The notes beneath the pieces are model-generated. The model ran no database searches. It was not told where the DNA came from and saw only the letters and a program-made list of their open reading frames with translations. Positions 42,711-55,285 of a stretch of 64,000 bases of DNA are shown here, one piece after another (the first letter of the stretch is position 1; every line of letters starts with the position of its first letter). Made by a program: the position numbers and the translations under genes. The stretch covers positions 333,384,583 to 333,448,582 of the forward strand of contig CM057337.1 in assembly GCA_030015575.1 (NCBI GenBank), written 5' to 3'. This DNA is from Agapanthus africanus (lineage: Eukaryota > Streptophyta > Magnoliopsida > Asparagales > Amaryllidaceae).

Positions 42711-45625
42711 GTGTTTTCTTCTATCTCTCTCCAGGTAGCGACCATGTCACGCCTTAATCAAGATAATAATACGGATGTATTGACCAAACCCGCTTGTTAT
42801 ACTGCGCTAGGGAACGTTGGTCCCACTCCAACTTATAATTGTTATAAGACAGAGCAAGAAATAGGGGATTACCAAAATTCCCGTGCCGCCCAAACGAAGA
42901 AAGTGCATGCCGATGCATCATCTTCGGGTGTGTTCATTACCGAGAACTGTATCTCAGTATCCTTTACGTCCTGGGTATGAGATACCGGATCAGGATCCCG
43001 CAATTGTAATCTGTTACATTGGCTACAGAAAGGTAGAGAACTAAGAACGGATGATAAGTTTCAAGAGTTGGAAATGATGCAAGTGTTGCAGCCAAGTCTG
43101 TTGGCAGTTATTACCCTGTATTACCAGAATACATTGATTCTGAACGAATGTTATTAGAGACCCAACCTGATATACAGCATCATATCAGTCTCTTTATTAG
43201 TAAAGAAGGATATAATTTTGTATTGTTGGATAATGTTTTGAACATTTCCTATATCAAGAGTTGATCGGTTCAGGCACGTTATCTAAAAGCATAGACGTTC
43301 TAAATCAAACCACGGTTCTTAACATACAGAACACACACAAGAGGAAGAGTTCAGAAATGAATGAATCCTTATTGAGGCATTGTAGACTAGGTCATATCAA
43401 TGCGACCCGACTAGCTGAAGTTACATAAAGATGCATATTTAAATTAGTTTGGATTTACATCTTGTAAAACTTGCCAGTCATGTCACAAAGATAAGATGAC
43501 CACATCTCCGTTTGATAGAAACAGAGAAAGAGTTAGTGAACTCTTGGGATTGATACATGCTGATATATGAAAGTCCCCTGTCTACATATGCCAAGACCAG
43601 TTCTTTGTACTTCATTACATTCACTGATTATCTCTCAAGATCCAAACATATGTTTCTGTTTAAACACAAGTCTGGAACTTTTGAGAAATTCAATGAATAA
43701 AAGTTAGAAGTAGAGAACCAAAAACGGGTATAAGTATTATGTCCTTTGATGTGATCAAGGAGGAGAATACTTGAGCACGGAATTCCTGGAATATTCTAAA
43801 GGAGAATGAGATTCTCTCTCAGCATTACTCCTCAAAATACAACACAGCATGTCGGTGTATCGGGGCGGAGCAATCGCACCCTATGTGATATGGTGTGCTC
43901 TATGATGAGTACTACTGAGTTGCCTATTTTCTTTTAGGGTTATGCACTTGAGAAGTTGCATACCTATTGAATAGGGTTCCAACCAAATCAGATGCCTACC
44001 ACTCCATATGTGATATGGTATGGGAAGAGCCCATCTCTTAAAAATGTTAAGATTTGGGGTTGTCCGGCCTATGTCAAAAGCAAAATCCGGACAAGCTCGA
44101 GGCAAGGTCAGTTCTGTGGAAGTTTGTTGGATATCCCAAGCATTCGCAAGGGAATATCTTCTACCACACCGAGGAACAAAAGATGTTTTATTTCTCGGCA
44201 CACCACTTTTTGAGAAAAAGGGAATTTCTTATGAAGAAATTAGTGGTCATGAGGTAGAACTGGAAGGAGTTCCAGCTATACAAACTGCAGCTGATGATTT
44301 GGTAAACCCGGAGGATTCAATAGTTTCCAACGAACCTCAGCCTCTCCGCCGATCTGGTAGGGTTCCTCGTCCACCTGAGAGATACTTCGGTTTCTCTATG
44401 ACAGTGGGAGAGAGGATTGCATCATGAGATGATGACCCAACTAGTTTCGAGCAGGCCATCAGGAGTGGGGACTCTGTAAGAATGGCTGGATGCTTAGAGA
44501 TCTGAGATGGAATCCTTATACACCAATAAAGTATGGACTTTGGTTGCTTTATCTGAAGTGTTAAATCCCCATCAGGAGCAAGTATATCTTGAGAAGATTA
44601 CTTAGTGTACTTGGAAAAGTTGAGACTTTCAAAGCTATGCTTAAGTCCATTCAGATCCTATTTGCCACTGTTACATACCATGACTACGATATCTGGCGGT
44701 TGGGTGTCATGACTGCTTTTCTAAATAGTGATTTGGAAGAGAGCGTCTATAAGCACACAGCCAGAGGGATTCGTAGACAGTGGGAGCAGCGAAAATGTGT
44801 GCAAGATGTTTTATGTGTTAAATCAGGTATCGCGGAGTTGGAACATCTGTTTTGATGTAGTAGTCAAAGAGTTTGACTTCATCAAAATGGTAGATGAACC
44901 AAGTATGTACAAAAAAGTAGTAGGGAGTATGGTGGTGATCCTCGTATAGTACGTGGATGACATACTCTTGATAGGGAAGGAGTTTCCTATGCTATGCTCG
45001 GTCAATCTCCTCTTATTATAAAGATTCTCTATAGGATCAAGGTGATACCTCCTAAATCCTGGGTTATGGATCTATGAGATAGATCTAATTGGATGTTAGG
45101 ATTCTCACTGGTTTTAGTTAGATGGTATCAATCGATCCTAGGGAGAATCACTGGAAAGGTTCCAGGGTGATAAGGACAACTGAATGTCAGTCGCAGGCAT
45201 TGCCTTTACCCTCAGTGGAGGGACGGTATGTTGAAAGAGTTCCAAGCTAGATACCGTGACTTACTAGACGATTAAAGGCAAGATACATTGTTACCAATGA
45301 TGCTACCAAAGAGGCAGTCTGGATATATATAAGTTCATGATATGAACTTCGTTCCTGCCATTGTGTGATAAAGGAGTTGTGGCTTATGCCTAGGAACCCC
45401 CGTCCCATCAGAGATCCAGACATATTCTTAGGCAGTATCACCTGATCATGGACATGGTTGATCACCAGGGAGTTCAAGGTTAGGAGAGTACACACAGAGG
45501 ACAACAGCGTGGATCCACTCACAAAGGCCTATTTCCCAGTAGAGACTTTTATGGGATGGTTGAGTATGAGATACTTCAACCACAGCTGATTGTTGGGTAT
45601 TCGATACCACAACAGATGGCCCTAG
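42711..45625 (+). pseudogene. Decayed Copia pol of C1
   Basis: In order: a protease start with TSWV, a stop, then DTGSGS (42960-43000); the integrase zinc-binding region HCRLGHINATRLA; a degraded integrase core (43560-43900); the integrase-reverse transcriptase linker RRSGRVPRPPERYFGF (near 44340); reverse transcriptase pieces (44590-44980) including TAFLNSDLEE and YVDDILLIG at about 44950; RNase H remains (45270-45540). The frame changes many times and stops are common. The order protease-integrase-reverse transcriptase identifies Ty1/copia. Confidence 0.85.
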
Positions 45626-45626
45626 T

Positions 45627-45639
45627 GCAAGTAGGAGAT
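45627..45639 (+). other. Polypurine tract of C1
   Basis: GCAAGTAGGAGAT directly before TGTTAG, the 3' LTR start; the usual plant Copia form. Confidence 0.9.
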
Positions 45640-47800
45640 TGTTAGTTATATGTATGCCCTAGAAGCCATTACTGTACATACGATGTATATTGTAGTGGAT
45701 ACTTGGACATATATAGGGAGGACTTTCTTGCTCGACATGATAGTATGCTATCTGGTTGCCCTTTATCTTAACATGTACTCTGATTGTCTCTATGTCACAT
45801 ATTGATAAAGCCCTTAGGATGAGTACTTGACTAACAGGACTATGATGTAGATCATACTAGCGGGGACAGTGTAGTCGCCAAGTACATCCTTCAAATGTTC
45901 CTAGTCATGGGAGTACCGAGACAGGGCATCGATACTCCAGAGTAGACTAGCGTATGCGCTTCTTGACCCATATGATGGGCAATGGATGATCCCATATCCA
46001 TTGGTGTTTGACATCAGAGAAGGTATATGGGTGCTCAGTGGAGACTAGGTACACTGGACGGACTCGCCGAGAACTCCCAGATGGTATTATACCTCACGTC
46101 AGATGACAGTTCTCTGGTGACACAGGTACAGGTTAGTCTGTAGACCCGAGATCGTCATAGAGTCTTGTGTGATTCCCACTGTGCTTTGATTTCCATCATA
46201 CCACGTCCAAGAGGGCGTGCAAAACGGTGGCTTTTGGGTACAGTCCCGAATCACATGGAGGCAATGAGCGATAGGAGGGGTTTCGTCTCTCCCGGTATAG
46301 GGAGTTGATGTTGCGCTGTGTTCGATTGGCTATAACTGGAAATCCCTGGCCAGGGTTGCTGAGATTTACTGGTAAGTGTTATCAGTAGTTTCTTGAACTG
46401 TTATGGACCTCATATCGACATGACTTATCAAGCTACTGGGGTCTGACGTTTACCACCCCTAGACGAGATATGCGACATATCAGACGAAGAAACCGGACTG
46501 TACGGGAGTGTTACTGATTAGATTCGCAGGAGAATGTACAGGCTTGCTTGTTGATCTTCTGATCGCTCAATACCTGGGTAGCTGTTACGTTTAGCTGACC
46601 GCTTGCAGCTTGTGGGTGTTTGATATGATCATCACCTACTGCCGGCGTATTGACGATTCTTTAGAGTCCTACACAGAGGTTTCCTGGCTCAGGAAAAACG
46701 GAGTAGGAGCACATATTTGATATGTGCGGGACTGGGAATAATACGTGTATGTGATACCGTATTAGATTCTCGCGATATGAGATATCGTCCGGGTATATGT
46801 GATATAGCCGGGTCATCGGATCAAGTGTTGATTTGATGAACTGATACAGATTATATTAGTCGGTTATATGCGATATAGCCGGATTATCGGATCAAGTGTT
46901 GATTCGATAATTTAATGTATAATTATATATGTGATATATTAAGTTACATTAACTAATATAAGCTCACTAAAAGATTCTTTTTCTCACTTAGATAATACAT
47001 TGATATATATGTGATATATGTTAATTGTATTATTTTATTTTGTTACAAAATATGTTATATATGTGATATATAATATTGTAACAAGTTATGATTACAAATG
47101 CAACATGATTTGTGGAGATTAAACATAGTTAGGGTTTGATTTGGGTTAGCTTTTTCTTGAAGCTTCTAGAATCTTTATTTTGTTTTAAGCTAAGATATTT
47201 TGTGTTGATATTTATTAACCCAACCCAAACCTTTTAACCATGGTTTATTCTCTACATGAGTTAAGCCCATCATTCTTAACTCATGGTTGCAATAGTAACC
47301 ATAACAATAATTCATTATTCATCACAAAAGAATTTGCTTCTTCTTCTTCTTCTCTTCTTGCATGAAAAGCTTACTAGCTTTTGGGTTTGTGATGAAAAAT
47401 GGTGAGATAAAGAAAACAAAAGAGAGCTAAATTCCTACTTCATCATCCTTATCTATTCTAGCCACTTAGATTAGGGTGTTTGCTTTGCTAATACTTGATT
47501 AGTGAAATAAGAGCTTGGGTTTGAGATTCTTCAAGGTAGATCATCTTAGTAGTTGAAGATTGGAAGCAAGCTTGCATCTTTCTCTTTATGGAGCCTCTCT
47601 AGAGTCCGGGTACATGAAGATCGTGGCGAAGGGACCTCAACACGGAGCTTATGAAGCGAAGGAACGGACTACAAAGGTTGTAATCCCAAACTCTTAAAAG
47701 TAAAGTTGTTTACTTGCTTTGTTAACTCTATGTCTCTAGTTAAGATCTTGGTTAGGGTTTGTTTAGCACCCCAAAAATTTTAAAGTAGCATGATTGATGT
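45640..47800 (+). repeat. C1 3' LTR, first segment
   Basis: Near-identical to 35393-37549. It is broken at 47800 by a gypsy solo LTR only four bases beyond the site used in the 5' LTR. Confidence 0.92.
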
Positions 47801-48409
47801 TGTCACGACCCGAAAAGTACGGAACATGACCGGCACTTAAATTACGAACGTCTCGAGGCGTACGTAATCTAAGTAAGCCAAAACCCAGAAATCAAAACCA
47901 AGCAGAGTAGAATGAAGGAAAAACCAATTTAAAACAAGTAGTTTTAATCAACATAGGCCGAAGTATGAAGTTTTAAAAATCCCAAGTATTTTCTGAAATT
48001 TTCGGCAAAGTCTCCTTTGTAAATACTGGCCCCAAACGGGATACAACATGAATAGTATACGAAATGAGTAAAAAGGCAACCCCATGCGGGAGCTAGCTCT
48101 TCGTCAATCGACGGTCACAACCACACAAGCAATATAATATACAACGCCGAAGGGCGAGGATCAAAACTCAAAAGAAACTTAAAACATCAAGAAAACCCAA
48201 GATAATACAACGCGCGACTCTAAGGTCGAAAGAATAACATGCCTGGTTTTCTATCTCTCTCAAATATACAATCTGGTTGATGGAGTTTCTAGATACAACT
48301 TTAATAATAATAAACAATGGTGGTCCTGATGCAAAGAACCCACCTGCCAAAGCAATCACCCGGAAAGAACAGTGTGCCAGCAAGCCGCAAAGAACCTGTA
48401 CGGCAAAAC

Positions 48410-51400
48410 CTGCAAGTAACTGTGGCACAACGGGGGTGAGTTGCCAACTCGTGAATAGAAAACATCTACGAGTAGAAATCGCATGCATAACGCTATCCTA
48501 GGTCATATCAGGTAATATCCTCAATAAAATCCTGGTCCAGCTATCTACAGTGTAATACTACCTGCTCGTGTCAGTGTCTCAGATAGCAACATATCAGATA
48601 TATGATGTATGAATGCATTACGAATTTAAACAGAATATATCATGAATGAAATAACTGTTTTCTTTAATCAATGAGATTTCTATATATATTTCAATCAAGT
48701 ATCATCAATGAATGCAATAGAGAAATCAGTGTCAAGTATCGACACAAAACATAAGTCTCAGTATCTCAATATCAAATCTCAATATCTCAAATCTCAAATC
48801 TCAAGTATCAATATCTCAGACGTCCGTATCATCTGCGGGATCGGCCCGCGGGCTCCGGCAGAACGGATCAGCCTACAGCCATCTCATGACTCCGGCCGGT
48901 ATACTCCGGATAACCGACGAGTCCAATAATATCACCGATAGGTAGTGCTCCCCTGCCAGGCTCATCGAATACAACTCGAGCTTCTTGCCCCGGGGTACCA
49001 TACCGGGCCCACCATGTACCCGAGACAGTTCATCCAACTCCTCGAATCGGGTCTCGAAATCCAACAGCAATCATGAAAACTCATGGTGGACGACTCATAC
49101 ATCATGGGAAAACCGCGCTTTTCATTTTAAAAAAGGAAGGAAGTTTATACATAATCTTGCGGTTTTCCCCCAAATCCAGGAAATCTCATGAAAATCCAAA
49201 ATCCAATCATCAATAGCAAGTAAACAGTGAATAATAATATGCATGAAGTAGCAAGTAAGCGGTGAATAATAATATGCATGAAGTAGCAAGTAATAACTGC
49301 AATGTCTAAACTAGCATATGAGGCAAGTACATTAATATCATGTCAAAACTATCAGCTAACAAGCTATATCAATGAAATAATCTTCTCTAAAGTGTAAGTG
49401 ACATGGCAGTTACCGATGATGATGTGTGTGAGCCGGCAAGTAAGTGTACGTGGAACATACGCATCATCGGTAATGGTGCTGGTATCCTAACAGCAAGATA
49501 TCATTAAAGGTATATGAAAACACAATATAAGCATGCGATGCGAAGCGAATCGCAATAATGTGCGGGAGCTGAAAGATAAACACCTATGATAACTAAACTG
49601 CATTTATATAAATATAAGTCATACGATGGTGCCATTTGAAATAACACGAATCGTGGTGTTTTGAAAATAAGGGCTACGGTGTTTTAAGAAAAGATGCGTC
49701 CTTTGAAATATCCGTAGAATCCCTTGTCCCGTCTTTAAAATACACACGATTCGTTAGTTTTTGAAATAGGTATGAGTCGAATCTAATCTATCATATACAA
49801 GTACACTACAGGGCCAAACTATACAGACTGATCAAAGGTAAGGAAACCGCCTAACATCTGAGTCGATACATACATATATATATATAATATAACAGTCGAT
49901 GATCCCGCCTCAATAGTATCATATATGATCAAATATCTATAATATGACATCCTCAAGTCAACAGTGCGGATCAATCATCAATATATAGCTCGTACGATAC
50001 ATCCGTCGTATGGCCTCCCAAATCTGGGTACGGGTCAATGTCACATCAATCACATTATTCATCTGGTATCCTCTTTATCAACCATCATGATCCAGGGTAC
50101 TGACCTATGTCTAGTACAATACTGATACCATCTATGTATGCATGCGTGTGTATGAAACACTACGTCAAAAGACCCGCTAAAACATCATGTCGTATCTCAA
50201 ATACGAACCCTGTCATATCACCGATCTCACGGCCTCAAATCCAATCTCATCGACTCATCTCAAATCCCAAGTAGTATCCTCATAATCCAGTATATGTACA
50301 TATAGTCCCATACCAATGTGTAAATATACGCATCCCCATATACGCACAGGTAAAAGAAAGAATGTATGCAAGTATGTGTGTGCGTGTGTGGGTGCAACCA
50401 CTACTCTAGGGTTTCGCAACTAACACTAAACCAATCCAAGAACACCTAGAATCCATCTTTATCATCAATAAACTCAATTCAACCTATAATAAATATATGT
50501 GTGTATATGTATTCGTATACATCACCACGAATTACGGGGGTGTTATACGCCATCCATCCGACTTCCCCCGTAGATATAATCTACTCACCTGATCTTCGCT
50601 CGCCGGTGCCGACGTCGCCACGCGCTTGCTTTTCGTCTCGAAGTCCACATGGGATACCTACATATCATAACGCACCGTATTGCATGAAAATCCGACTCAT
50701 GACCAAAACGACACACGAATCCCACATAGGTCAAAACCTATGGTTTGCTTTCACAAATCAACCCAAAAACCCTCGACATCGGCATACAAACGTCGAACCA
50801 TCGAGAAAAACCCAAACACACCAATCGTGATTTCAAAACTCACTAATTATATAAGAAATAGGGTTTAATTCATCAAAACCATAAAATTAAACAAATCGTT
50901 TTATTTTCCAAGAACCTAGTTAGCACAAATTCCCATTTCGGTTCAAAACTTGATGTTTTACCCAAACTAAATATTTTAACGATTCTAATGGCCAAAATGC
51001 TCACTTAATATCATAATTAGGTCATACAAATCACCTCCATATTTTAATCTCATCAATTTGTATAAATTCCAAATTCTTAGTTTGCAAAAATAACCGATTT
51101 TAACACTTTTTAAAGCAAAGTTCACAATTTAACAATTAAGCTTGGTTTTGCATATAATGGGGTATTAAACCACCATTTAAAATGTTAATAATGTCATGAA
51201 ACCCTAATTAGATTTTAATCCCAATTATTTAACCAATTTCTAAAAACCTAGTTAGCAAATTAGCATAATTATCAAAAATTTTAAACTAACAATTAACAAC
51301 TAGTAACCAATTTGGGTTTTGCATTCAATTAAGATGTTAATCTACTCATAGTAGCCTAAATCAAGTGACCACCATTCTACTTGAATCCAAACCCTAACCC

Positions 51401-51521
51401 TTTAATTCAAAGGCTTCACTTGAAAATTCAAGTCTTGAAACTAAAATCCTAATTAAACACTTATAAACAAAATTATTTAAGCAACTAATCAACAAACAAA
51501 CCATGGGGCACAAATTTATAC
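48410..51521 (-). other. Putative two-intron leader module (gypsy solo LTR)
   Basis: Minus strand: GAG|GTATAAA at 51522/51521, acceptor-like TATGTAG ending at 50658, island 50657-50589 (69 bp), AG|GTGAGT (50588-50583) with the GTAGAT/ATCTAC hairpin (50570-50584), then TTGCAG ending at 48410. Intron sizes would be 864 and 2179 bp. Splicing is inferred. Confidence 0.5.
48755..48820 (-). repeat. ATCTCAA short tandem repeat (gypsy solo LTR)
   Basis: Degenerate 7-12 bp units of ATCTCAA and TATCTCAA. They lie at the same relative place as the tandem repeats of G2 and G3. Confidence 0.8.
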
Positions 51522-51814
51522 CTCACAAATTGGGATCTAGCATGCAAATCCTAGCCTCCAAAAATAGCTTCCATGCTCCTAGATCCATGCTAGATAGACA
51601 AATGAGAAATGGGTAGGAGTTGGGTTTTGATTTTGGTGAGGTTTTACTTTGATTTTTGACCAATTATTTGAGGATATTTGGAGAAGAGATGAGATGAGGC
51701 AAAGAGAGGGGAGGGGCTGCAGATTTTCTGCAGTGGGCTCAGCTGATGAGGGGGGGAGAGGTGAGAGAGTGAGGGTGTGGGTTTCAAAGTCAATATAAAA
51801 GTCAAAAGCCCATA

Positions 51815-51824
51815 CTTATATATA
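51815..51824 (-). promoter_or_regulatory. TATA-like box of the gypsy solo LTR
   Basis: TATATATAAG on the minus strand, about 560 bp after the LTR start, upstream of the putative first exon. If used, nearly 4 kb of the LTR would be transcribed. Confidence 0.5.
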
Positions 51825-52385
51825 TTGATTCTTTTCTTTTCATTTCTTTGTGAACAAAGTGTGGGGACATGGGGATTGGGGTAGCCCCATTTTCGGCCAG
51901 CAAGAGGGGGAGGGGGAGGGTGTGTGTGTGTGTGAAGCAATGAACACCAAACACCAATTCAATATGTACCACACTTCCTTGTTTAATAAATTCCTTTAAT
52001 TTCACCATTTAAGCCTTTTTCTTCCATATTTTCTAAAACCGTTTAACAACTTCATTTCATTTCAAAAAAAACATGTTAAAATTTTGTTTAATGTGTTATG
52101 ATGCACAAAATTTGTTTCAACTCATTCCAATTTGTAATTTTTCCTAATTAAATGTATTAGTTACGGCTTAAAATAATATAAAAATAATTAATTTCGGAAA
52201 AAATTTCACAAAATTAAAAATTTTACCAGTGGCTCAATAAACACCAAATACTAGCAATTATATAGCTAGAATATGTATATTTAATTTTATATTAAAAGAT
52301 ATTTATATTTTGACTTTTTACGGAAAACCCTCTTATTTTACCGATTTTTCCGAAATTTCACCGAAACGATTTTCAAAACGTTACA

Positions 52386-52433
52386 GATACTTGCCAAAAC
52401 CTTGCTAAGGTGCTAAGCTAACCCTACAAAAAG
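52386..52433 (+). repeat. C1 3' LTR end and right TSD
   Basis: GATAC plus the last LTR bases to CCCTACA (52428), then AAAAG, the right TSD of C1 in G3. Confidence 0.9.
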
Positions 52434-53110
52434 ATCCAAAATTAAGCAACAAAACTTCCAATTTAGCCTCCAAAATGAAGACTTCAATGAAGATCCAAGC
52501 TTGTTTTGTGAAGAAGAATGAAGGGTAATGATTTATATTTGAGTTTGTGGGATTAATTTATGATTTTAGAATGATTTTATGAAGCTTGAAGAGATTAAAT
52601 TGAGCAAGGAAAAACAAAGGGCAGCAAGGGTAGGGTTAGGCCAAAGCAAGGAGAGGGGGGTGTTTTGTGAAAATGTGTGGAAAATTCTAGCTAGAACCAA
52701 TTAAAGCTCATTAATGCAAATAATATCTCATGCCACCTCAATTCCTTTTTCTTTAAATTTTCAAATTAAACCACAAATATCTAGATATTTTGGAGAGAAA
52801 GGTTCAAAGCTTAATCTAGTGATTAACTTAGCATAGATTCTCATTAGTAGTAATTAACCCAAACAAAAATATAATTACCACTAATTAAGTGCATAATTAA
52901 AAGCTTAAAATAATATTTTAATTAGGGAAAATTATTAAAATGCACTAAAATTACAAACAACTTACAAAAACCTGCAAACTAGCAATTTCCTAGCTAAACT
53001 AGGTGCAGTGAATTCTATACTGCAAAAATATCGCTTCTAGATTTTTACGGAAAACGCCGACTAATTACCTAAAAACGGAAAATCACCAAAACGATTTCCA
53101 AAACGTTACA
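52434..53110 (-). repeat. G3 3' LTR, second segment
   Basis: It continues the G3 LTR after C1 and ends CGTTACA at 53110. In transcription direction it is the LTR start, that is, U3. No gene. Confidence 0.85.
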
Positions 53111-53127
53111 ATATTCCCCCCTTAAAG
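53111..53127 (-). other. Polypurine tract of G3
   Basis: TTTAAGGGGGGAATAT on the minus strand before TGTAACG. Confidence 0.88.
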
Positions 53128-55285
53128 AAATTCGATCCCCGAATTTAAAATTTATCTACGCGTACCTTCGAAGAGATGAGGGAAAAACAAATCCTTCCGC
53201 ATCTCGCTCGAAGCCTCTCAAGGGATCACCTCACTGGATGGCTACGACAAAGAACTTTCACAGATAGCAAGACCTTTGACCGAAGTTTCTCCACCTGCCG
53301 ATCCAATAACACTATTGGCTGCTGGTGAACGAAAAGATCGCGTCCAAGCTAAATAGTCTGATGCTGAATCATGTGAGAAAGGTCATGAAGGTATTTGCGA
53401 AGTATCGACACAAGGAATACGGGGTGAACACTCAATAATCTGGGCGGAAGTGCCATATTATAGGCAATGGTACTAACTCACTTCAAGGATCTCAAAAGGA
53501 CCTACAATCCGGGACTAAGCTTCCCAAAACTCAACACGCCATTCATCGGAAAAATCCGTAGGAATACATGATCTCCCACCGCGATCTCAAGTCTGCGACC
53601 ACCATGGTCGGCATAAGACTTCTGTCTGCACTGGGCTGCTCTCATCCTGACCTGAAACAACTGGATCTTCTCGGTAGTCTTATGACTAGCTGGGGTCCAA
53701 AAATCCTACTCTCGCAGAGTCAAAAAAACAGACTGGCGATCGACACAACCTACCACACAAGGCCTAAAGGTTGCTAATTGGAATGTCTCCTGATAACAGC
53801 TATCGAAGGAGAACCCTATCAATGGCAAGTGACGATCCCAACTGCCAACAAACAATTAGTACGTACGCACAAGTATATCCTCTAGAGTCTGTATAGCCCG
53901 CTCTCACTAACCATCGGTCTACGGATGGAACGCAGCGCTAAAACTCAACCAGTACCCAAGGCTTCCTGAAGCTTCTGCCAAAGACGGCTAGTGAACTGGG
54001 TGCCTCTATTGGATACAACACATGAAAGAACTCCGTGCAAACGCACACACTTAATGAAGAACAACTGAGCATAACCGAACAACAAGCACCCGAATGGAGT
54101 CACACCTTGTCTAGCCCTGGGTAGACACCACAACGAAATTCATGGAGATCTGCTCCCATTCCCACTCCGGAACGGTTAAAAGATTGCAACTCTCCAGCCG
54201 GTCTCAATACTCAACCTTAGCTCGCAACAAGACAAGCACCTCGAAACGAAATCCGAAACCTCACTCTTCATCCCTGCCCATCCGTAACTATCTCACAAGT
54301 CATGTCACATCTTGGTGGAACTTGGACGAACACAGAAAGCTGATTGGTGTACCTTTTCTAGGATTTCGTATCTCTACCCATCAGTATCAGGTACACACAA
54401 ACGCGTCCCAAAACGTAGCAAGCCCTAGTCATAAATCAAGGACTCCGAATCTTTACCCTGCCGAACATGCTCAGAATCTCAGAAAAACGAGCATCGACGG
54501 GCGTGCCTCACGAAACGATTAAGTAAAAGTGGACGGGTGCAGACATGAGCAAGCTGTCCCCTTTAGAAGAGGCGAACTTAAGACGTACTCCACGATCGCA
54601 CAAGAACTGCAAATCTGCAGAAGACCGTCTCTGAACTGCGCACAACTGGAACAAGCGACCCCCGGGCCTACGACTCAAAGCATCAGCTACCACAATCGCT
54701 TTGCGGGTAATAAAGGATCTCATAATCACAATCCTTCACAAGCTCCATCCAACGGCACTGTCTAAACTCAAATCCCGCTGCAGGAAGATGCATATTAAGC
54801 TCTGGTGGTCTGTGAAAATCTGACACGACTCTCCGTACAAGTAGTGTCTCCCAATCTTCAACGCACGACCACCGCGGACATCTCCAGATCATGAGTAGGA
54901 TATCCTGCTCGTACTACCTCCAACTGTCGGGAAGCATGAGCGATAACTCTATAGTGCCACATCAGTACACAATCGAGCCTCATTCGCGAAACATCACAGT
55001 AAACAACAAAGTCGCCCGATCCAGAAGCAAAGATAGAACGGGTGCAGTCGTAAACCGAGTCTTCAACTGCTGATAACTCAACTCGCATGCCTCAGTACAA
55101 GAAAAGAACATCCTTCCTTGCCAGTCCGGTCAACGGTGCAGCGATACACAAGAAATCCTGCAAGAAACGGCGGTAAAAACCGGCTAAGCCCAAAAAGCTG
55201 CGGACCTCTGTCCCTGATGCAAGTCTGGGCCAAGTTATACGGCCTCGATCTTCCTCGGGTCCATACGAATACGGTCTCCCGCAAC
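53128..55285 (-). pseudogene. Decayed pol of G3 (reverse transcriptase end, RNase H, integrase)
   Basis: Minus strand, from right to left: LFGLSRFLPPFLAGF (the reverse transcriptase connection), RNase H with [12 protein letters not shown] and VIAHASRQL (54858-55088), ELNMHLP...RWMELVKDCDYEILYYP (54683-54892), VVADALSRR (near 54690), integrase core with YAQLFFIKCVRLHG and GTQFTSRLW (53945-54133), and an integrase C-terminal segment near 53540-53600. These are diagnostic of Ty3/gypsy chromoviruses. The frame changes repeatedly and parts are missing; the gene is dead. It is cut at the right by C2. Confidence 0.83.

Larger units (their letters stand above)
47801..52385 (-). mobile_element. Gypsy solo LTR (4585 bp) inside the C1 3' LTR
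   Basis: TGTCACGACC...CGTTACA on the + strand, no interior. Flanks are GATGT and GATAC; the intact target in the 5' LTR reads GATGC, so this is a TSD with one mutation in each copy. It is related to G1-G3 but diverged. It contains the conserved block (48421-48455), a short minisatellite (48755-48820), a GC-rich block (48985-49025), an exon-like island and a TATA-like box. No gene is supported. Confidence 0.9.
35393..52428 (+). mobile_element. C1: Ty1/copia element carrying two solo LTRs
   Basis: TSD AAAAG is at 35388-35392 and 52429-52433. LTRs are TGTTAGTTATATG...CCTACA. The 5' LTR is 35393-37549 + 39660-39701 and the 3' LTR 45640-47800 + 52391-52428; each is 2199 bp once its insertion is removed. 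PBS at 39703, PPT at 45627. The interior (39702-45639) has a 3-kb leader without gag and a heavily mutated protease-integrase-reverse transcriptase-RNase H region. Dead element. Confidence 0.93.
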
